Program-made: the position numbers and the translations under genes
The notes under the pieces: generated by a model
What the model was told of the DNA's origin: nothing
Database searches by the model: none
The model's input: only the letters and a program-made list of their open reading frames with translations
NCBI RefSeq assembly: GCF_024612015.1
Contig: NZ_CP102512.1
Coordinates: 5,270,001-5,334,000, forward strand
Length of the DNA: 64,000 nt
Source of the DNA: Streptomyces sp. CA-210063
GTDB lineage: Bacteria; Actinomycetota; Actinomycetes; Streptomycetales; Streptomycetaceae
Reading direction: 5' to 3'
Shown here: positions 24,437 through 33,321 of the stretch, one piece after another
Numbering within the stretch: the first letter of the stretch is position 1
How the letters are laid out: each line of letters starts with the position of its first letter

Positions 24437-24847
24437 ATGGCTCTGGAACTGAATCCTGAACTACAAGAAGAAGTCTCGGGAATCGCCACGTCCCTGATGG
24501 CCGCAGTGGCTCTCGTAGGGCTCCCTCTGGAAAAGGCGATGGAGGAACTCCACGGGAGATTCAGGGAGATCCTCAAACGAGAAGGGCTTTCGCCACAGGA
24601 AATCTCCTATCTGCGCGGCAAGATCGAGGGATGGTCCCCGGAGTACGCGGAAGGCTGGGCCGTCGCATACGCCAAGGGAATGGCCGAGAGCCGCGCCGAT
24701 GGGATCCTCCGCACTCTGAAGTGGAAGGGCATCCACCCACCCGACGACATCCGGGAACGCATCACCACCTGCACCGACCTCGACACCCTCACCCACTGGT
24801 TCGACCGTGCCTGGGCCGCGACCGACGCCAGGGATCTGTTCACCTGA
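24437..24847 (+). CDS. Small protein sharing the Rpn C-terminal tail
   Basis: 136 aa. The N-terminus (LNPELQEEVSGIATSLMAAVALVGLPLEKAMEELHGRF) is helical and unlike the nuclease domain. From about residue 75 (GMAESRADGILRTLKWKGIHPPDDIRERITTCTDLDTLTHWFDRAW) it matches the tail of the upstream Rpn protein, including an identical 10-residue RERITTCTDLD-type core. It has its own -10 hexamer. It may be a competitor or partner of the nuclease, or a gene-duplication relic. Confidence 0.7.
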   Translation: MALELNPELQEEVSGIATSLMAAVALVGLPLEKAMEELHGRFREILKREGLSPQEISYLRGKIEGWSPEYAEGWAVAYAKGMAESRADGILRTLKWKGIHPPDDIRERITTCTDLDTLTHWFDRAWAATDARDLFT

Positions 24848-25032
24848 AGAGACAGCGAACGGCACCCCACCCAGCTCACCAGGTCGTCAGCCGGTAAGGC
24901 TTCCGCCGTAGGAAAACTCATCGCGCCCACCCCCAAGACCGTCCCCAGGAATCTGGTCAGGCGTTCGAGCTGCCGGGATGCTCAGAGGAACCGGGACGTA
25001 CGGTGCCGGGAGTCACAAAGGGGAGTTACGCC

Positions 25033-26001
25033 ATGAAGGCGATCGTTCAGGATGCCTACGGCACCGCGGACCTCCTGGAACTGCGCGACATCGACCGCCC
25101 CGTCCCCCGGGACGACGAGGTGCTGGTCGAAGTGCGTGCCGCCGGTGTGGGCCCCGAGGTGTGGCATCTGATGACGGGCCGGCCGTACGTGGCCCGTGCC
25201 GTGCTGGGGCTGCGTAAGCCCAAGAACCCCGTGCGGGGCTGGGACGGCGCCGGGCGGGTCGAGGCGGTCGGGGCGAAGGTGACCGACTTCAAGCCGGGGG
25301 ACGAGGTCTTCGGCAACTGCGAGGGCTCGTTCGCGGAGTACGCGCGCGCCAAGGCCGACAAGATCGCGCTCAAGCCCGCCAACCTCACCTTCGAGCAGGC
25401 CGCCGCCCTCCCCGTCTCCGGCATGACCGCCCTCCAGGCCCTCAGCGGCACATCCCGCCCGCAGCCGGGTCAACGGGTCCTCGTCATCGGCGCGTCCGGC
25501 GGCGTGGGGACGTACGCCGTCCAACTCGCCACGATGTACGGCGCCGAGGTCACCGGCGTCTGCGGTCCCGGCGGCGCGGACCTCGTCCGCTCCCTGGGCG
25601 CCACCCACGTCATCGACTACACCACAGCCGACATCAGCGACAGCCCCCACCGCTACGACGTCATCGTCGACAACGCGGGCCTTCGCTCCCTGCCCGTGCT
25701 GCGCAGCGCCCTGACCCCACGCGGCACCCTGGTCATCGTCGGCGGCGAGGGCGGCACCGGCTTCTTCGGCGGTATGAGCCGAGGTCTCCGGGCCGTGCTG
25801 CTCTCCCCGTTCATCGGGCAGAACCTGCGCAACCTCGTCTCCGTCGCCCGCCGCGAGGACCTCGTGACCCTCAAGGACCTCGCCGAGAAGGGCAGCATCA
25901 CCCCGGCCATCGACCGCGTGTACCCCCTCTCGGAGGCACCCGCGGCCCTCCGCCACCTGGAGAACGGCCACCCCCGGGGCAAGCTCGTCGTCACCGTCTG
26001 A
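25033..26001 (+). CDS. NAD(P)-dependent MDR-family alcohol dehydrogenase/quinone reductase
   Basis: 322 aa from ATG with aggggag upstream. Zinc-free MDR layout: GroES-like N-domain (VRAAGVGPEVWHLMTGRPYVAR, GWDGAGRVEAVG), AALPVSGMTALQAL, Rossmann motif VLVIGASGGVGTYAVQLA, and DVIVDNAGLRSL. The structural-zinc Cys cluster is absent. It likely reduces quinones or enones with NADPH. Substrate unknown. Confidence 0.88.
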   Translation: MKAIVQDAYGTADLLELRDIDRPVPRDDEVLVEVRAAGVGPEVWHLMTGRPYVARAVLGLRKPKNPVRGWDGAGRVEAVGAKVTDFKPGDEVFGNCEGSFAEYARAKADKIALKPANLTFEQAAALPVSGMTALQALSGTSRPQPGQRVLVIGASGGVGTYAVQLATMYGAEVTGVCGPGGADLVRSLGATHVIDYTTADISDSPHRYDVIVDNAGLRSLPVLRSALTPRGTLVIVGGEGGTGFFGGMSRGLRAVLLSPFIGQNLRNLVSVARREDLVTLKDLAEKGSITPAIDRVYPLSEAPAALRHLENGHPRGKLVVTV

Positions 26002-26020
26002 CCGTTCACCACCCGACCGC

Positions 26021-26716
26021 TCATGTCACGGCCGTGATCACCACCACCGTCGTCGCCATCGTCGCCGCCGTGAGGGCGGCCGAGGCCGCCGCCGCCGTCT
26101 CGGCCATACGGCGCAGGGCCGGGTCGGCCCAGTGCCGTTCGGCTGTCTCGGTCATGCGCCGCTTGGCCGGGGAGTCGTCGGAGTCGGCGTCCGGGAAGGC
26201 GAGGGTGTGGAGGTCGCCGTGGTGGAGGAGGGTGATCAGGGCGGCGGTGCGGTGGTCCGGCTCGGCGCCCTCCAGGACCACCTTCGCCAGGCGGCCACGC
26301 AGTGCCGCCTCCACCGTGCCGTCCGACTCCGGGTAGCCGGTGGTACGGAAGACGAGCAGGACGCGGCGCTTCTCCTTACGGATCAGGCCCTTGGCCAGCA
26401 GGCCTTGGAGGGCGGCCTCGTACTCCTCCGTACGGTGTTCCGCGACCCATTTCTCCGCGTCGTCCGGAAGCACCGCCTCGGCCGAGCCGGCGGTGCCGAC
26501 GGCTGCGTCGGTGTCGTCGGTGTTGGCGGTGTCGTCGGTGTCGGCGGCCAGGGCCCGCTCCAGCAGGGCCGCCGCCGCGATCGCGTAGGGCGTTCGCAGG
26601 GGGAGCCGGGCCTCTCCTGTCGTGTCATCGAGGGAGAGGAGGAGGATCTCCTCGCCGAGGGTCGTGGGGGTGGGGACGGGACTGGTGGCGGAAGTGGTGG
26701 CTGGTGGCGTGGTCAT
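26021..26716 (-). CDS. GPP34 (GOLPH3-like) family protein
   Basis: 231 aa from ATG. The GPP34 signature LGEEILLLSLDDTTGEARLPLRTPYAIAAAALLERAL is followed by LLAKGLIRKEKRRVLLVFRTTGYPE, EAALRGRLAKVVLEG and RTAALITLLHHGDLHTLAFPD. It ends in a hydrophobic C-terminus (SAALTAATMATTVVVITAVT). A DDTANTDDTD insert is lineage-specific. Bacterial GPP34 proteins are abundant in Streptomyces and presumed to bind phosphoinositide-like or membrane lipids, by analogy to Golgi GOLPH3. Confidence 0.87.
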   Translation of the reverse strand: MTTPPATTSATSPVPTPTTLGEEILLLSLDDTTGEARLPLRTPYAIAAAALLERALAADTDDTANTDDTDAAVGTAGSAEAVLPDDAEKWVAEHRTEEYEAALQGLLAKGLIRKEKRRVLLVFRTTGYPESDGTVEAALRGRLAKVVLEGAEPDHRTAALITLLHHGDLHTLAFPDADSDDSPAKRRMTETAERHWADPALRRMAETAAAASAALTAATMATTVVVITAVT

Positions 26717-26778
26717 GATCAGTAGGACGCGGGCGGGAAATCGGTAGTTCCGAAGCCGGCCCCCGACAGGCCGGAGGG

Positions 26779-27315
26779 TCACGATGCGGCGGTGACCGAC
26801 CTCGACCTGCTCGCGGTTCTGGAGGGGCGTTCGGACTTCCGTACGACCCGGCTGACCTGGTCGAGCGGCCTGCTGACCGCCGTACGAACCGGCACCGAAG
26901 CCGACGCCGACCCCTCGACCTGACCTGCCACACCCGAACCCGCGCCCCCTCTCGGGCCCGCGTCCATGCCCAGTGCCGTACGCGCCGCGTGCACACGGTG
27001 CAGTCCCTCGACCGCCGTCCGTGTGACCTGGGCGTACTGGTCGGGCGTGCGGGCCTTGGTCAGCTGGGCGCGGGCGGTGCGGAGGCATTCGGTGGCGTCG
27101 GTCAGGGCGTGGGCCGCGCTGCCGCCCGCCCCGGCCTGCGCCCGGACGTCGATACCGGCCAGGCTGCCGCCCAGCCGTACCACCCAGCGGTTGGCGTCGG
27201 CCTCCGCGTCGAGGTCGGACGCGGGGCCGGGCTCGTCCACGGACCGCCGCCGCGCGACGATCGCGACCACCGCCCCGACGATCAGCAACACTGCCACCAG
27301 CACGGCCAGCTTCAT
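26779..27315 (-). CDS. Membrane-anchored hypothetical protein
   Basis: 178 aa. The start is the ATG 7 nt after GGAGGA. One N-terminal TM helix (MKLAVLVAVLLIVGAVVAIVARRRS) precedes a cytosolic helical domain (LGGSLAGIDVRAQAG..AAHALTDATECLRTARAQLTKARTPDQYAQVTRTAVEGLHRVHAARTALG) and a disordered Ser/Arg tail. Such proteins recur in Streptomyces. Function unknown. Confidence 0.75.
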   Translation of the reverse strand: MKLAVLVAVLLIVGAVVAIVARRRSVDEPGPASDLDAEADANRWVVRLGGSLAGIDVRAQAGAGGSAAHALTDATECLRTARAQLTKARTPDQYAQVTRTAVEGLHRVHAARTALGMDAGPRGGAGSGVAGQVEGSASASVPVRTAVSRPLDQVSRVVRKSERPSRTASRSRSVTAAS

Positions 27316-27554
27316 GGCCTCCTCCAGCATTCCGACGTTCCGTCCCTGTTCCGTCCCCGACGGGCGGTGCGTCCCCTACGGCGGCGCGTCCCGTACGGGT
27401 CGTACATCCCGTACGGCTTGTAACGGCTCGTACGGGTTTCTCACCCTGTACGTCCCATGACACCCCCTCCCGCTGTGACCGTCCGTCGAGAATCCTGTGC
27501 GTCTCCTGATGACTTCCCCAGCGGGTACCCGATGCGGCGACGAGGGCACGGCAA

Positions 27555-27588
27555 AGGCCCGGAACCCAGGGGGTGGAGTTCCGGGCCT
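27555..27588 (-). terminator. Terminator of the dioxygenase gene
   Basis: Perfect 11-bp arms aggcccggaac and gttccgggcct just beyond the 3' end of the minus-strand gene. Confidence 0.7.
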
Positions 27589-27606
27589 CGCGCCGAACGG
27601 TGCGAA

Positions 27607-28536
27607 CTAGTCCGTGCCGGTGTTCGTGGCCTCCGGGTCCACACCCACCGTGAGGGAGGCCCGGACACCCTTGGAGATGTCCCGCTCGTCGTAACGAAGC
27701 TTCAGCAGGCCGCCCTGGGCGCCGCTGCCGTCGTAGAGCCCGTCCTCGTCGAGCGTCGTACGGTCGGCGGTGTTGGACGCGTACGGCTCCACGACCGCGG
27801 AGGCGAGAACGGACTCCTCGTCGAAGAAGAACTGGCCGGTGTGGCAGGTGGTGCCGCCCTCATAGCCCGCGTCCGTCCACTCGCCGTTGACATGGACCTT
27901 CGTGTGGATGTGCACGCAGCGGCCCGTGTACCAGCCCGGGAAGACGGTCTTGAAGGTGACGAACCCCTGCCGGTCCGTGCGCCAGGTGCCGCGCAGATAG
28001 CGGGTGTCGTCCGTCGGCTCCTGGTGGCCGCCGCCCGGGGGCGGGCCGGAGGGATCGCCGCTCGGGGGCTCACCGGTCGGGGGTTGGCCGGTGGGGGCCG
28101 GGCCGCCATCACCGTTGCCCACGTCCTCGTAGCCGGAGTAGACGCCGACCGCGTCGCAGTGCCAGATGTCGACGGCCGCGTTGCGGATCGGCCGGCATGT
28201 CTCGGAGTCGATCACCTTGAGGCGGAGCAGGAGCGGGATGCCCTCACGGTCCTCGGTGACGTCCCGGCGGAGCTTGTCCGCGTCGATGTAGTACGGGCCC
28301 TCCATGGTCTCCGACGTCAGCAGGTAGCACTCCTCCGGGAGGGGACCGCGGCCGCCGGGTTCTTCTCTCTTCTCGCCGGCGACGGCGTTCGCCGCCATGG
28401 CACCGCCCAGACCCACCGCCGCGACGACACCGACGCCCGCCACGACGACCTTGCGGCGCGTCACATCCCGCGAGTCCGTCACGTCCTCCCTTCCGGTCGG
28501 CTCTTGGGGCTGCTGATCCTTTTGATTGGCTGTCAT
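27607..28536 (-). CDS. Tat-exported intradiol ring-cleavage dioxygenase
   Basis: 309 aa. Tat signal TRRKVVVAGVGVVAAVGLGG (about residues 26-45). The dioxygenase core shows SETMEGPYYID (iron-ligand Tyr), VIDSETCRPIRNAAVDIWHCDAVGVYSGY, GWYTGRCVHIHTKVH (Tyr and two His ligands) and QFFFDEE. A Gly/Pro-rich insert (TGQPPTGEPPSGDPSGPPPGGG) lies mid-domain. Relatives are secreted non-haem Fe(III) enzymes acting on lignin-derived catechols. The exact substrate is unknown. Confidence 0.9.
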   Translation of the reverse strand: MTANQKDQQPQEPTGREDVTDSRDVTRRKVVVAGVGVVAAVGLGGAMAANAVAGEKREEPGGRGPLPEECYLLTSETMEGPYYIDADKLRRDVTEDREGIPLLLRLKVIDSETCRPIRNAAVDIWHCDAVGVYSGYEDVGNGDGGPAPTGQPPTGEPPSGDPSGPPPGGGHQEPTDDTRYLRGTWRTDRQGFVTFKTVFPGWYTGRCVHIHTKVHVNGEWTDAGYEGGTTCHTGQFFFDEESVLASAVVEPYASNTADRTTLDEDGLYDGSGAQGGLLKLRYDERDISKGVRASLTVGVDPEATNTGTD

Positions 28537-28602
28537 GCGCCGGGAAGTTAGATAAGAAGGCTGTCAGCGAGCTGAGAAAACGATGCCTTTTCCCCAGGCA
28601 CG

Positions 28603-28645
28603 GAAAAGGGCCCTGAAATCGACGGACGACTTCAGGACCCTTTTC
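28603..28645 (-). terminator. aspS terminator
   Basis: Arms gaaaagggccctgaa and ttcaggacccttttc (one mismatch), about 50 nt past the aspS stop on the minus strand, with a U-rich 3' side. Confidence 0.7.
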
Positions 28646-28694
28646 AGAACAGCCCGAGAAAGGCTTGCCTTACTTTCGGCTGGCCGGACATTAC

Positions 28695-30458
28695 CTACTT
28701 CGGCTGCGGCTTCCGCACCGACAGGTGCAGCTCGCGCAGCCGCGCCTCCTCCAGCTCCGTCGGCGCGCCCATCATCAGGTCCTGGGCGTTGCCGTTGAGC
28801 GGGAAGGCGATGGTCTCGCGGATGTTGGGCTCGTCCGCGAGGAGCATGACGATGCGGTCGACGCCCGGCGCGATACCGCCGTGCGGCGGGGCGCCGAAGC
28901 GGAACGCGCGCAACATGCCCGCGAACTGCTCCTCGACGGTGTCACGGTCGTAGCCCGCGATCTCGAAGGCCTTGAGCATGATCTCGGGCTCGTGGTTCCG
29001 GATCGCGCCGGAGGACAGCTCGACGCCGTTGCAGACGATGTCGTACTGCCAGCCGAGGATGTCCAGCGGGTCCTGGGTCTCCAGGGCCTCCAGGCCGCCC
29101 TGCGGCATGGAGAAGGGGTTGTGCGAGAAGTCGATCTTGCCGGTCTCCTCGTCCTTCTCGTACATCGGGAAGTCGACGATCCAGCAGAAGCGGAAGACGC
29201 CCTCCTCGAAGTGCCCGGCACGCTTGGCGGCTTCCACCCGCACCGCGCCCATGATCTTCGAGACCTCTTCGAACTCGCCCGCGCCGAAGAACACCGCGTG
29301 ACCGGCGGCAAGCGACAGACGCTTGGTCAGCTCGGCGACGTTCGCCTCGGTGAGGAACTTGGCGATCGGGCCGGACAGCGAACCGTCCTCGGCGACCCGC
29401 ACCCAGGCCAGGCCCTTCGCGCCCTGCTCGATCGCGTACTCGCCGAGCTGGTCGAAGAACTTGCGCGGCTGGGCCGAGACGTCCGGCACGGCCAGCGCCC
29501 GCACGTGCTTGCCGGCGAACGCCTTGAACTCCGAGCCCTCGAAGACATCGGTGATGTCCACCAGCTCCAGCTGGGCGCGCAGGTCCGGCTTGTCGGAGCC
29601 GTACTTGAGCATCGCCTCACGGAACGGGATGCGCGGGAAGGGGGAGGTGACGTGCCGGCCGTTCCCGAACTCCTCGAACAGCTCGGTCATGAGCTTCTCG
29701 ATGGGCTGGAACACGTCCTCCTGCTCGACGAAGCTCATCTCGACGTCGAGCTGGTAGAACTCGCCCGGCGAACGGTCCGCGCGCGCGTCCTCGTCACGGA
29801 AGCAGGGCGCGATCTGGAAGTACCGGTCGAAGCCCGAGATCATCAGCAGCTGCTTGAACTGCTGCGGGGCCTGGGGGAGGGCGTAGAACTTGCCCGGGTT
29901 GAGGCGCGACGGCACGACGAAGTCGCGGGCGCCCTCGGGGGAGGTGGCCGACAGGATCGGCGTGGCCATCTCGTTGAACCCGAGGGCCGTCATCTTGTGA
30001 CGAATGGCGCTGATCACGGCCGTACGCAGCATGATGTTGCGGTGCATGCGCTCGCGACGCAGGTCGAGGAAGCGGTACTCCAGACGCCGCTCCTCGTTGA
30101 CCCCGTCCTCCGCGTTGATCGTGAAGGGGAGCGGGGCGGCCGCGCCGAGCAGCTCGACCTCGCCGACCTCGACCTCGATCTCGCCGGTCGGGAGGTCCGG
30201 GTTGACGTTCTCGGTGCCGCGGGAGACGACCTTGCCGTCGACGCGGACGGTCGACTCCTTGGAGATCTTGTCCAGCGCCTCGTACGCCGGGGTGCCCGGA
30301 CGGGCCACCAGCTGCGTGATGCCGTAGTGATCGCGGAGATCGATGAAGAGGATGCCGCCCAGGTCGCGCCGATTGTGCAGCCAGCCGCTCAGCCGGACGT
30401 CGGTGCCGACGTCAGAGGCGCGGAGCTCGCCGCAGGTGTGGGACCTGTACCGATGCAT
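28695..30458 (-). CDS. aspS: Aspartyl-tRNA synthetase
   Basis: 587 aa bacterial-type class II synthetase. N-terminal OB fold ([26 protein letters not shown]), [12 protein letters not shown] (motif 1 region), motif 2 [11 protein letters not shown], a GAD insertion domain (about residues 290-400) and motif 3 [13 protein letters not shown]. It charges tRNA-Asp. In actinobacteria AspRS may also form Asp-tRNA-Asn for GatCAB, which this sequence alone cannot settle. A parS site lies 74 nt upstream of its start. Confidence 0.97.
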   Translation of the reverse strand: MHRYRSHTCGELRASDVGTDVRLSGWLHNRRDLGGILFIDLRDHYGITQLVARPGTPAYEALDKISKESTVRVDGKVVSRGTENVNPDLPTGEIEVEVGEVELLGAAAPLPFTINAEDGVNEERRLEYRFLDLRRERMHRNIMLRTAVISAIRHKMTALGFNEMATPILSATSPEGARDFVVPSRLNPGKFYALPQAPQQFKQLLMISGFDRYFQIAPCFRDEDARADRSPGEFYQLDVEMSFVEQEDVFQPIEKLMTELFEEFGNGRHVTSPFPRIPFREAMLKYGSDKPDLRAQLELVDITDVFEGSEFKAFAGKHVRALAVPDVSAQPRKFFDQLGEYAIEQGAKGLAWVRVAEDGSLSGPIAKFLTEANVAELTKRLSLAAGHAVFFGAGEFEEVSKIMGAVRVEAAKRAGHFEEGVFRFCWIVDFPMYEKDEETGKIDFSHNPFSMPQGGLEALETQDPLDILGWQYDIVCNGVELSSGAIRNHEPEIMLKAFEIAGYDRDTVEEQFAGMLRAFRFGAPPHGGIAPGVDRIVMLLADEPNIRETIAFPLNGNAQDLMMGAPTELEEARLRELHLSVRKPQPK

Positions 30459-30531
30459 CGTCGTTCATCCAGTCTTCGCTGATCGGGGATCTGGGGCCGT
30501 GTCGCACGGTTCACTGACGGTTCACTGTCCG

Positions 30532-30547
30532 TGTTTCACGTGAAACA
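30532..30547. promoter_or_regulatory. parS: parS centromere site
   Basis: TGTTTCACGTGAAACA, a perfect 16-bp palindrome containing the Streptomyces ParB-binding 14-mer GTTTCACGTGAAAC. Streptomyces parS sites cluster within a few hundred kb of oriC, agreeing with the gene order. It sits in the aspS upstream region. Confidence 0.93.
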
Positions 30548-30581
30548 ACGGAACCCAGGGTACCGGCCGGGGCGCCCCGCA

Positions 30582-30623
30582 AGGGGCGCGGGGAACTTCG
30601 CGAGGGGCGCGGGGAGCTGCGCG
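30582..30623 (+). repeat. Two tandem 21-nt units
   Basis: aggggcgcggggaacttcgcg followed directly by aggggcgcggggagctgcgcg. This ggggcgcggggaactgcgcga type of sequence is, as I recall, a widespread Streptomyces intergenic repeat. Confidence 0.7.
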
Positions 30624-30721
30624 AGCAGCCCCACGAACCCACTGCTTCCCACGGCCTCGTCCCAAAGCCCCGCCCCGGTCCCGGCGGAGCGCTACGGTGG
30701 CACGGTCCGATCAGCTGTTCT

Positions 30722-30727
30722 TAGAGT
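30722..30727 (+). promoter_or_regulatory. -10 element of leaderless promoter (SpoIIE-type phosphatase)
   Basis: TAGAGT, 6 nt before the ATG. Confidence 0.5.
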
Positions 30728-30733
30728 GGGTCA

Positions 30734-33310
30734 ATGCGCACTGGTGAGCTCCCGCCCACCGTGGGGGAGGTCCTGTCCGCCCTCGCGACGGGACTGTGGA
30801 CCTGGGACAGCGCTGCCGGAACCGTCACCCTGGACGCCGAAGCCGCCAGGCTCCTGGGGCTGCCCGCGGAGCCGACGACACTCACCCAGGCCGGGGCTCG
30901 GTCGCGCCTGCACCCCGTCGACTGGAACGAGATCGTCTCGGTCGTGCAGCTCGCCGTCGTCGAGGACACCCTCGCCGAGGTACGGGTCCGGGTCATGGAC
31001 GACCGGGGCCGGGTGCTCCGCACGGTCCGCAGCCGCTCGAAACCCACCTTCGACCCGGTGCACAAGTCCTTCGAACTGATCGGCACCATCCAGGAGGTCA
31101 CCGAGCCGTCGCCGGAGACCGCCGCCCGCGCCCCGTCCGTCACCGGCGACTGGCGCCGCTCGCGCGAGGCGTTCCTGCTGGACGCGGGCCGGGCGCTGGC
31201 CGAGGCGCGGTCCACGGCGGAGGTGCTGCGGGTCGCGGCGGGCCTGGCGATGCCGGGCTTCTCCCCGGACGGGCTCGCCGTCTTCGGGGTGGAGGCCGAC
31301 CGCCTCACCGTCATCGGGCACCACGGGCACAGCCAGGGCGACGAGGGTCCCTTCACCCATATGCCGCTGGAGACGGACTACCCGGCCGCCGAGGTGGTCC
31401 GCACCGGCCGCGCCGTCTATCTCTCCTCCCCCGAGGAGTACAAAGCGCGCTACCCCACCGCCTGGCCGCTCGCCGAACAGTTCGGCCGCCAGTCCTGGGC
31501 GTTCCTGCCGCTGATCGTCGCCGGCCGCACGATGGGCGCGTGGATGGCGGGCTTCACCTACCCCGTCACCTTCACGCCCGACGAGCGCTCGGTGCTCACC
31601 ACCGTGGCCCGCATGCTCGCCCAGGCCCTCTCCCGCGCCGGGGCCGCCGAGACCGAGCGCGAGCTGACCGACGGCCTCCAGCGCACGATGCTCCCCACGC
31701 TCGGCCCCGAGATACCCGGCATGAGCGTCGCCGCGCGCTACGTCCCCACCGGCGGCGGACTCCAGGTCGGCGGCGACTGGTACGACATGATCGCCCTGCC
31801 CAGCGGCCGCTTCGCCCTCGTCATCGGCGACGTCCAGGGCCACGACGTACGCGCCGCCGGTCTCATGGGCCAGCTCCGTATAGCCCTGCGCGCCTACGCC
31901 TCAGAGGGCCACCCCCCGGACGCCGTCCTCTCCCGCGCCTCCCGCTTCCTGCACGGCGTCACCAACGACTCCGCCGCCGACTTCACCGACCTGCGCTTCG
32001 CGACCTGCCTCTACGTCGAGGTCGACCCGGTGTCCGGCGTGCTCGACATCGCCCGCGCCGGCCACCCCGACCCGGTGATCCGCATGGCCGACGGCACGGT
32101 CCTCGTCCGCCCGACCCCGGGCGGCCTCCCCCTCGGCATCGACCCCGACGCCGACTACCCCACCACTCGCCTGGTCCTGGAGCCCGGCGAAACCATGCTC
32201 CTCTGCACGGACGGCCTGATCGAGACGGGCGGCCACGACCTCGACACGGGCTGGCGCCGCATCCGCACGATCCTGGAGTCCTTCGACGCGAGACCGTATG
32301 AGGAGGGGGAGGGGGAGGGGCCGGCTGGTGGGCGGGGGGCCGATCGGGTGGACGGCGAGGGGCGGGATTCCGGTGGCTCGGTCGTCGATGGGCTGAGGCA
32401 GGGCCGGCAGGAAGCCGGCGCCCTCGCACCGGCGAACCCGGAATCGCCCGCCCGCCCGCCGGGCCGTGCGGAACCGATCGGCCTGGCGCCGGGCCGATTG
32501 GAGGCACTGGCCGACGCGCTCGTCCAGGGTGTGCACGGTCCCTCCTCCCACCACACCCCCGGTCCGCTCGCCGACCGTCGCGAGGACGACATCGCGATGC
32601 TGTTGCTGTGCCGGGAGAGCGAGGGCTGTGGCTGCGGGGACACCACCGCCGTACGGCCCCCCGTGCGCCGCACCGCCTTGACCGTCGCCCAGGCCGAGCC
32701 CGAGCGCATCGCCGGTGCCCGCCAACAGGTACGCGAACTGCTCCACGACTGGAACTGCCACGACCAGGTCGACTCCGCCGTCCTCCTGGTCTCCGAGATG
32801 CTCACCAACGTCCTCGTCCACACGGACGCCGACGCGCTCCTCGTCGCCGAGATGACCGGCGACGGCGGCAAGCGCCGGATGCGCATCGAGGTCACCGACG
32901 CCAGCGACGACCTCCCCCACAAGCGCCACCCCGGCGAACTCGCCTCCTCCGGCCGCGGCCTCGTCCTCATGGACATGCTCGCGGACGCCTGGGGCGTGGA
33001 CCCCCGCGGCGACGGCAAGAGCATCTGGTTCGAGCTGTACGAGCCGGCACCATCGGACGGACCGGACGGACCGGACGGGTCGGACGGACCGGACGGACCG
33101 AATGGATCAGACGGGTCGGACGGACCGGACGGACCGGACGGACCGAATGGATCAGACGGGTCGGACGGACCGGACGGACCGGACGGACCGAATGGATCAG
33201 ACGGGTCGGACGGACCGGACGGACCGAATGGATCAGACGGGTCGGACGGGTCGGACGGGTCGGACGGGTCGGACGGGTCGGACGGGTCGGACGGCGAGTC
33301 CCTGGGGTAG
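30734..33310 (+). CDS. SpoIIE-type Ser/Thr phosphatase with PAS, GAF and HATPase domains
   Basis: 858 aa. PAS-like domain (about 10-120, LHPVDWNEIVSVVQ), GAF (about 140-300), PP2C/SpoIIE (about 320-520: GGGLQVGGDWYDMIALPSGRFALVIGDVQGHDVRAA, LLCTDGLIETGG), then a ~100-residue Gly/Pro-rich insert before DDIAMLLLCR, a HATPase_c domain (about 655-770: LLVSEMLTNVLVH, SSGRGLVLMDMLADAWGV) and an ~80-residue collagen-like tail. The family combines an anti-sigma kinase-like ATPase with a phosphatase that dephosphorylates anti-anti-sigma factors. The signal bound by GAF/PAS is unknown. Probably leaderless. Confidence 0.9.
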   Translation: MRTGELPPTVGEVLSALATGLWTWDSAAGTVTLDAEAARLLGLPAEPTTLTQAGARSRLHPVDWNEIVSVVQLAVVEDTLAEVRVRVMDDRGRVLRTVRSRSKPTFDPVHKSFELIGTIQEVTEPSPETAARAPSVTGDWRRSREAFLLDAGRALAEARSTAEVLRVAAGLAMPGFSPDGLAVFGVEADRLTVIGHHGHSQGDEGPFTHMPLETDYPAAEVVRTGRAVYLSSPEEYKARYPTAWPLAEQFGRQSWAFLPLIVAGRTMGAWMAGFTYPVTFTPDERSVLTTVARMLAQALSRAGAAETERELTDGLQRTMLPTLGPEIPGMSVAARYVPTGGGLQVGGDWYDMIALPSGRFALVIGDVQGHDVRAAGLMGQLRIALRAYASEGHPPDAVLSRASRFLHGVTNDSAADFTDLRFATCLYVEVDPVSGVLDIARAGHPDPVIRMADGTVLVRPTPGGLPLGIDPDADYPTTRLVLEPGETMLLCTDGLIETGGHDLDTGWRRIRTILESFDARPYEEGEGEGPAGGRGADRVDGEGRDSGGSVVDGLRQGRQEAGALAPANPESPARPPGRAEPIGLAPGRLEALADALVQGVHGPSSHHTPGPLADRREDDIAMLLLCRESEGCGCGDTTAVRPPVRRTALTVAQAEPERIAGARQQVRELLHDWNCHDQVDSAVLLVSEMLTNVLVHTDADALLVAEMTGDGGKRRMRIEVTDASDDLPHKRHPGELASSGRGLVLMDMLADAWGVDPRGDGKSIWFELYEPAPSDGPDGPDGSDGPDGPNGSDGSDGPDGPDGPNGSDGSDGPDGPDGPNGSDGSDGPDGPNGSDGSDGSDGSDGSDGSDGSDGESLG
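33056..33297 (+). repeat. Gly-Xaa-Asp collagen-like coding minisatellite
   Basis: 9-nt triplet-peptide units (ggaccggac, gggtcggac) encode GPD, GSD and GPN in strict three-residue phase for about 80 residues. A longer unit containing ccgaatggatcagacgggtc recurs four times, then a pure GSD run. Confidence 0.9.
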
Positions 33311-33321
33311 CGCGGCCCAGC

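Noticed and set aside
28583..28798. 71-codon plus-strand ORF at the aspS 3' end
   Set aside because: It runs through the aspS terminator hairpin and into the antisense of aspS; no RBS or family resemblance.
33056..33297. Tandem repeats as a CRISPR array
   Set aside because: Triplet-phase coding minisatellite inside one ORF, no unique spacers.
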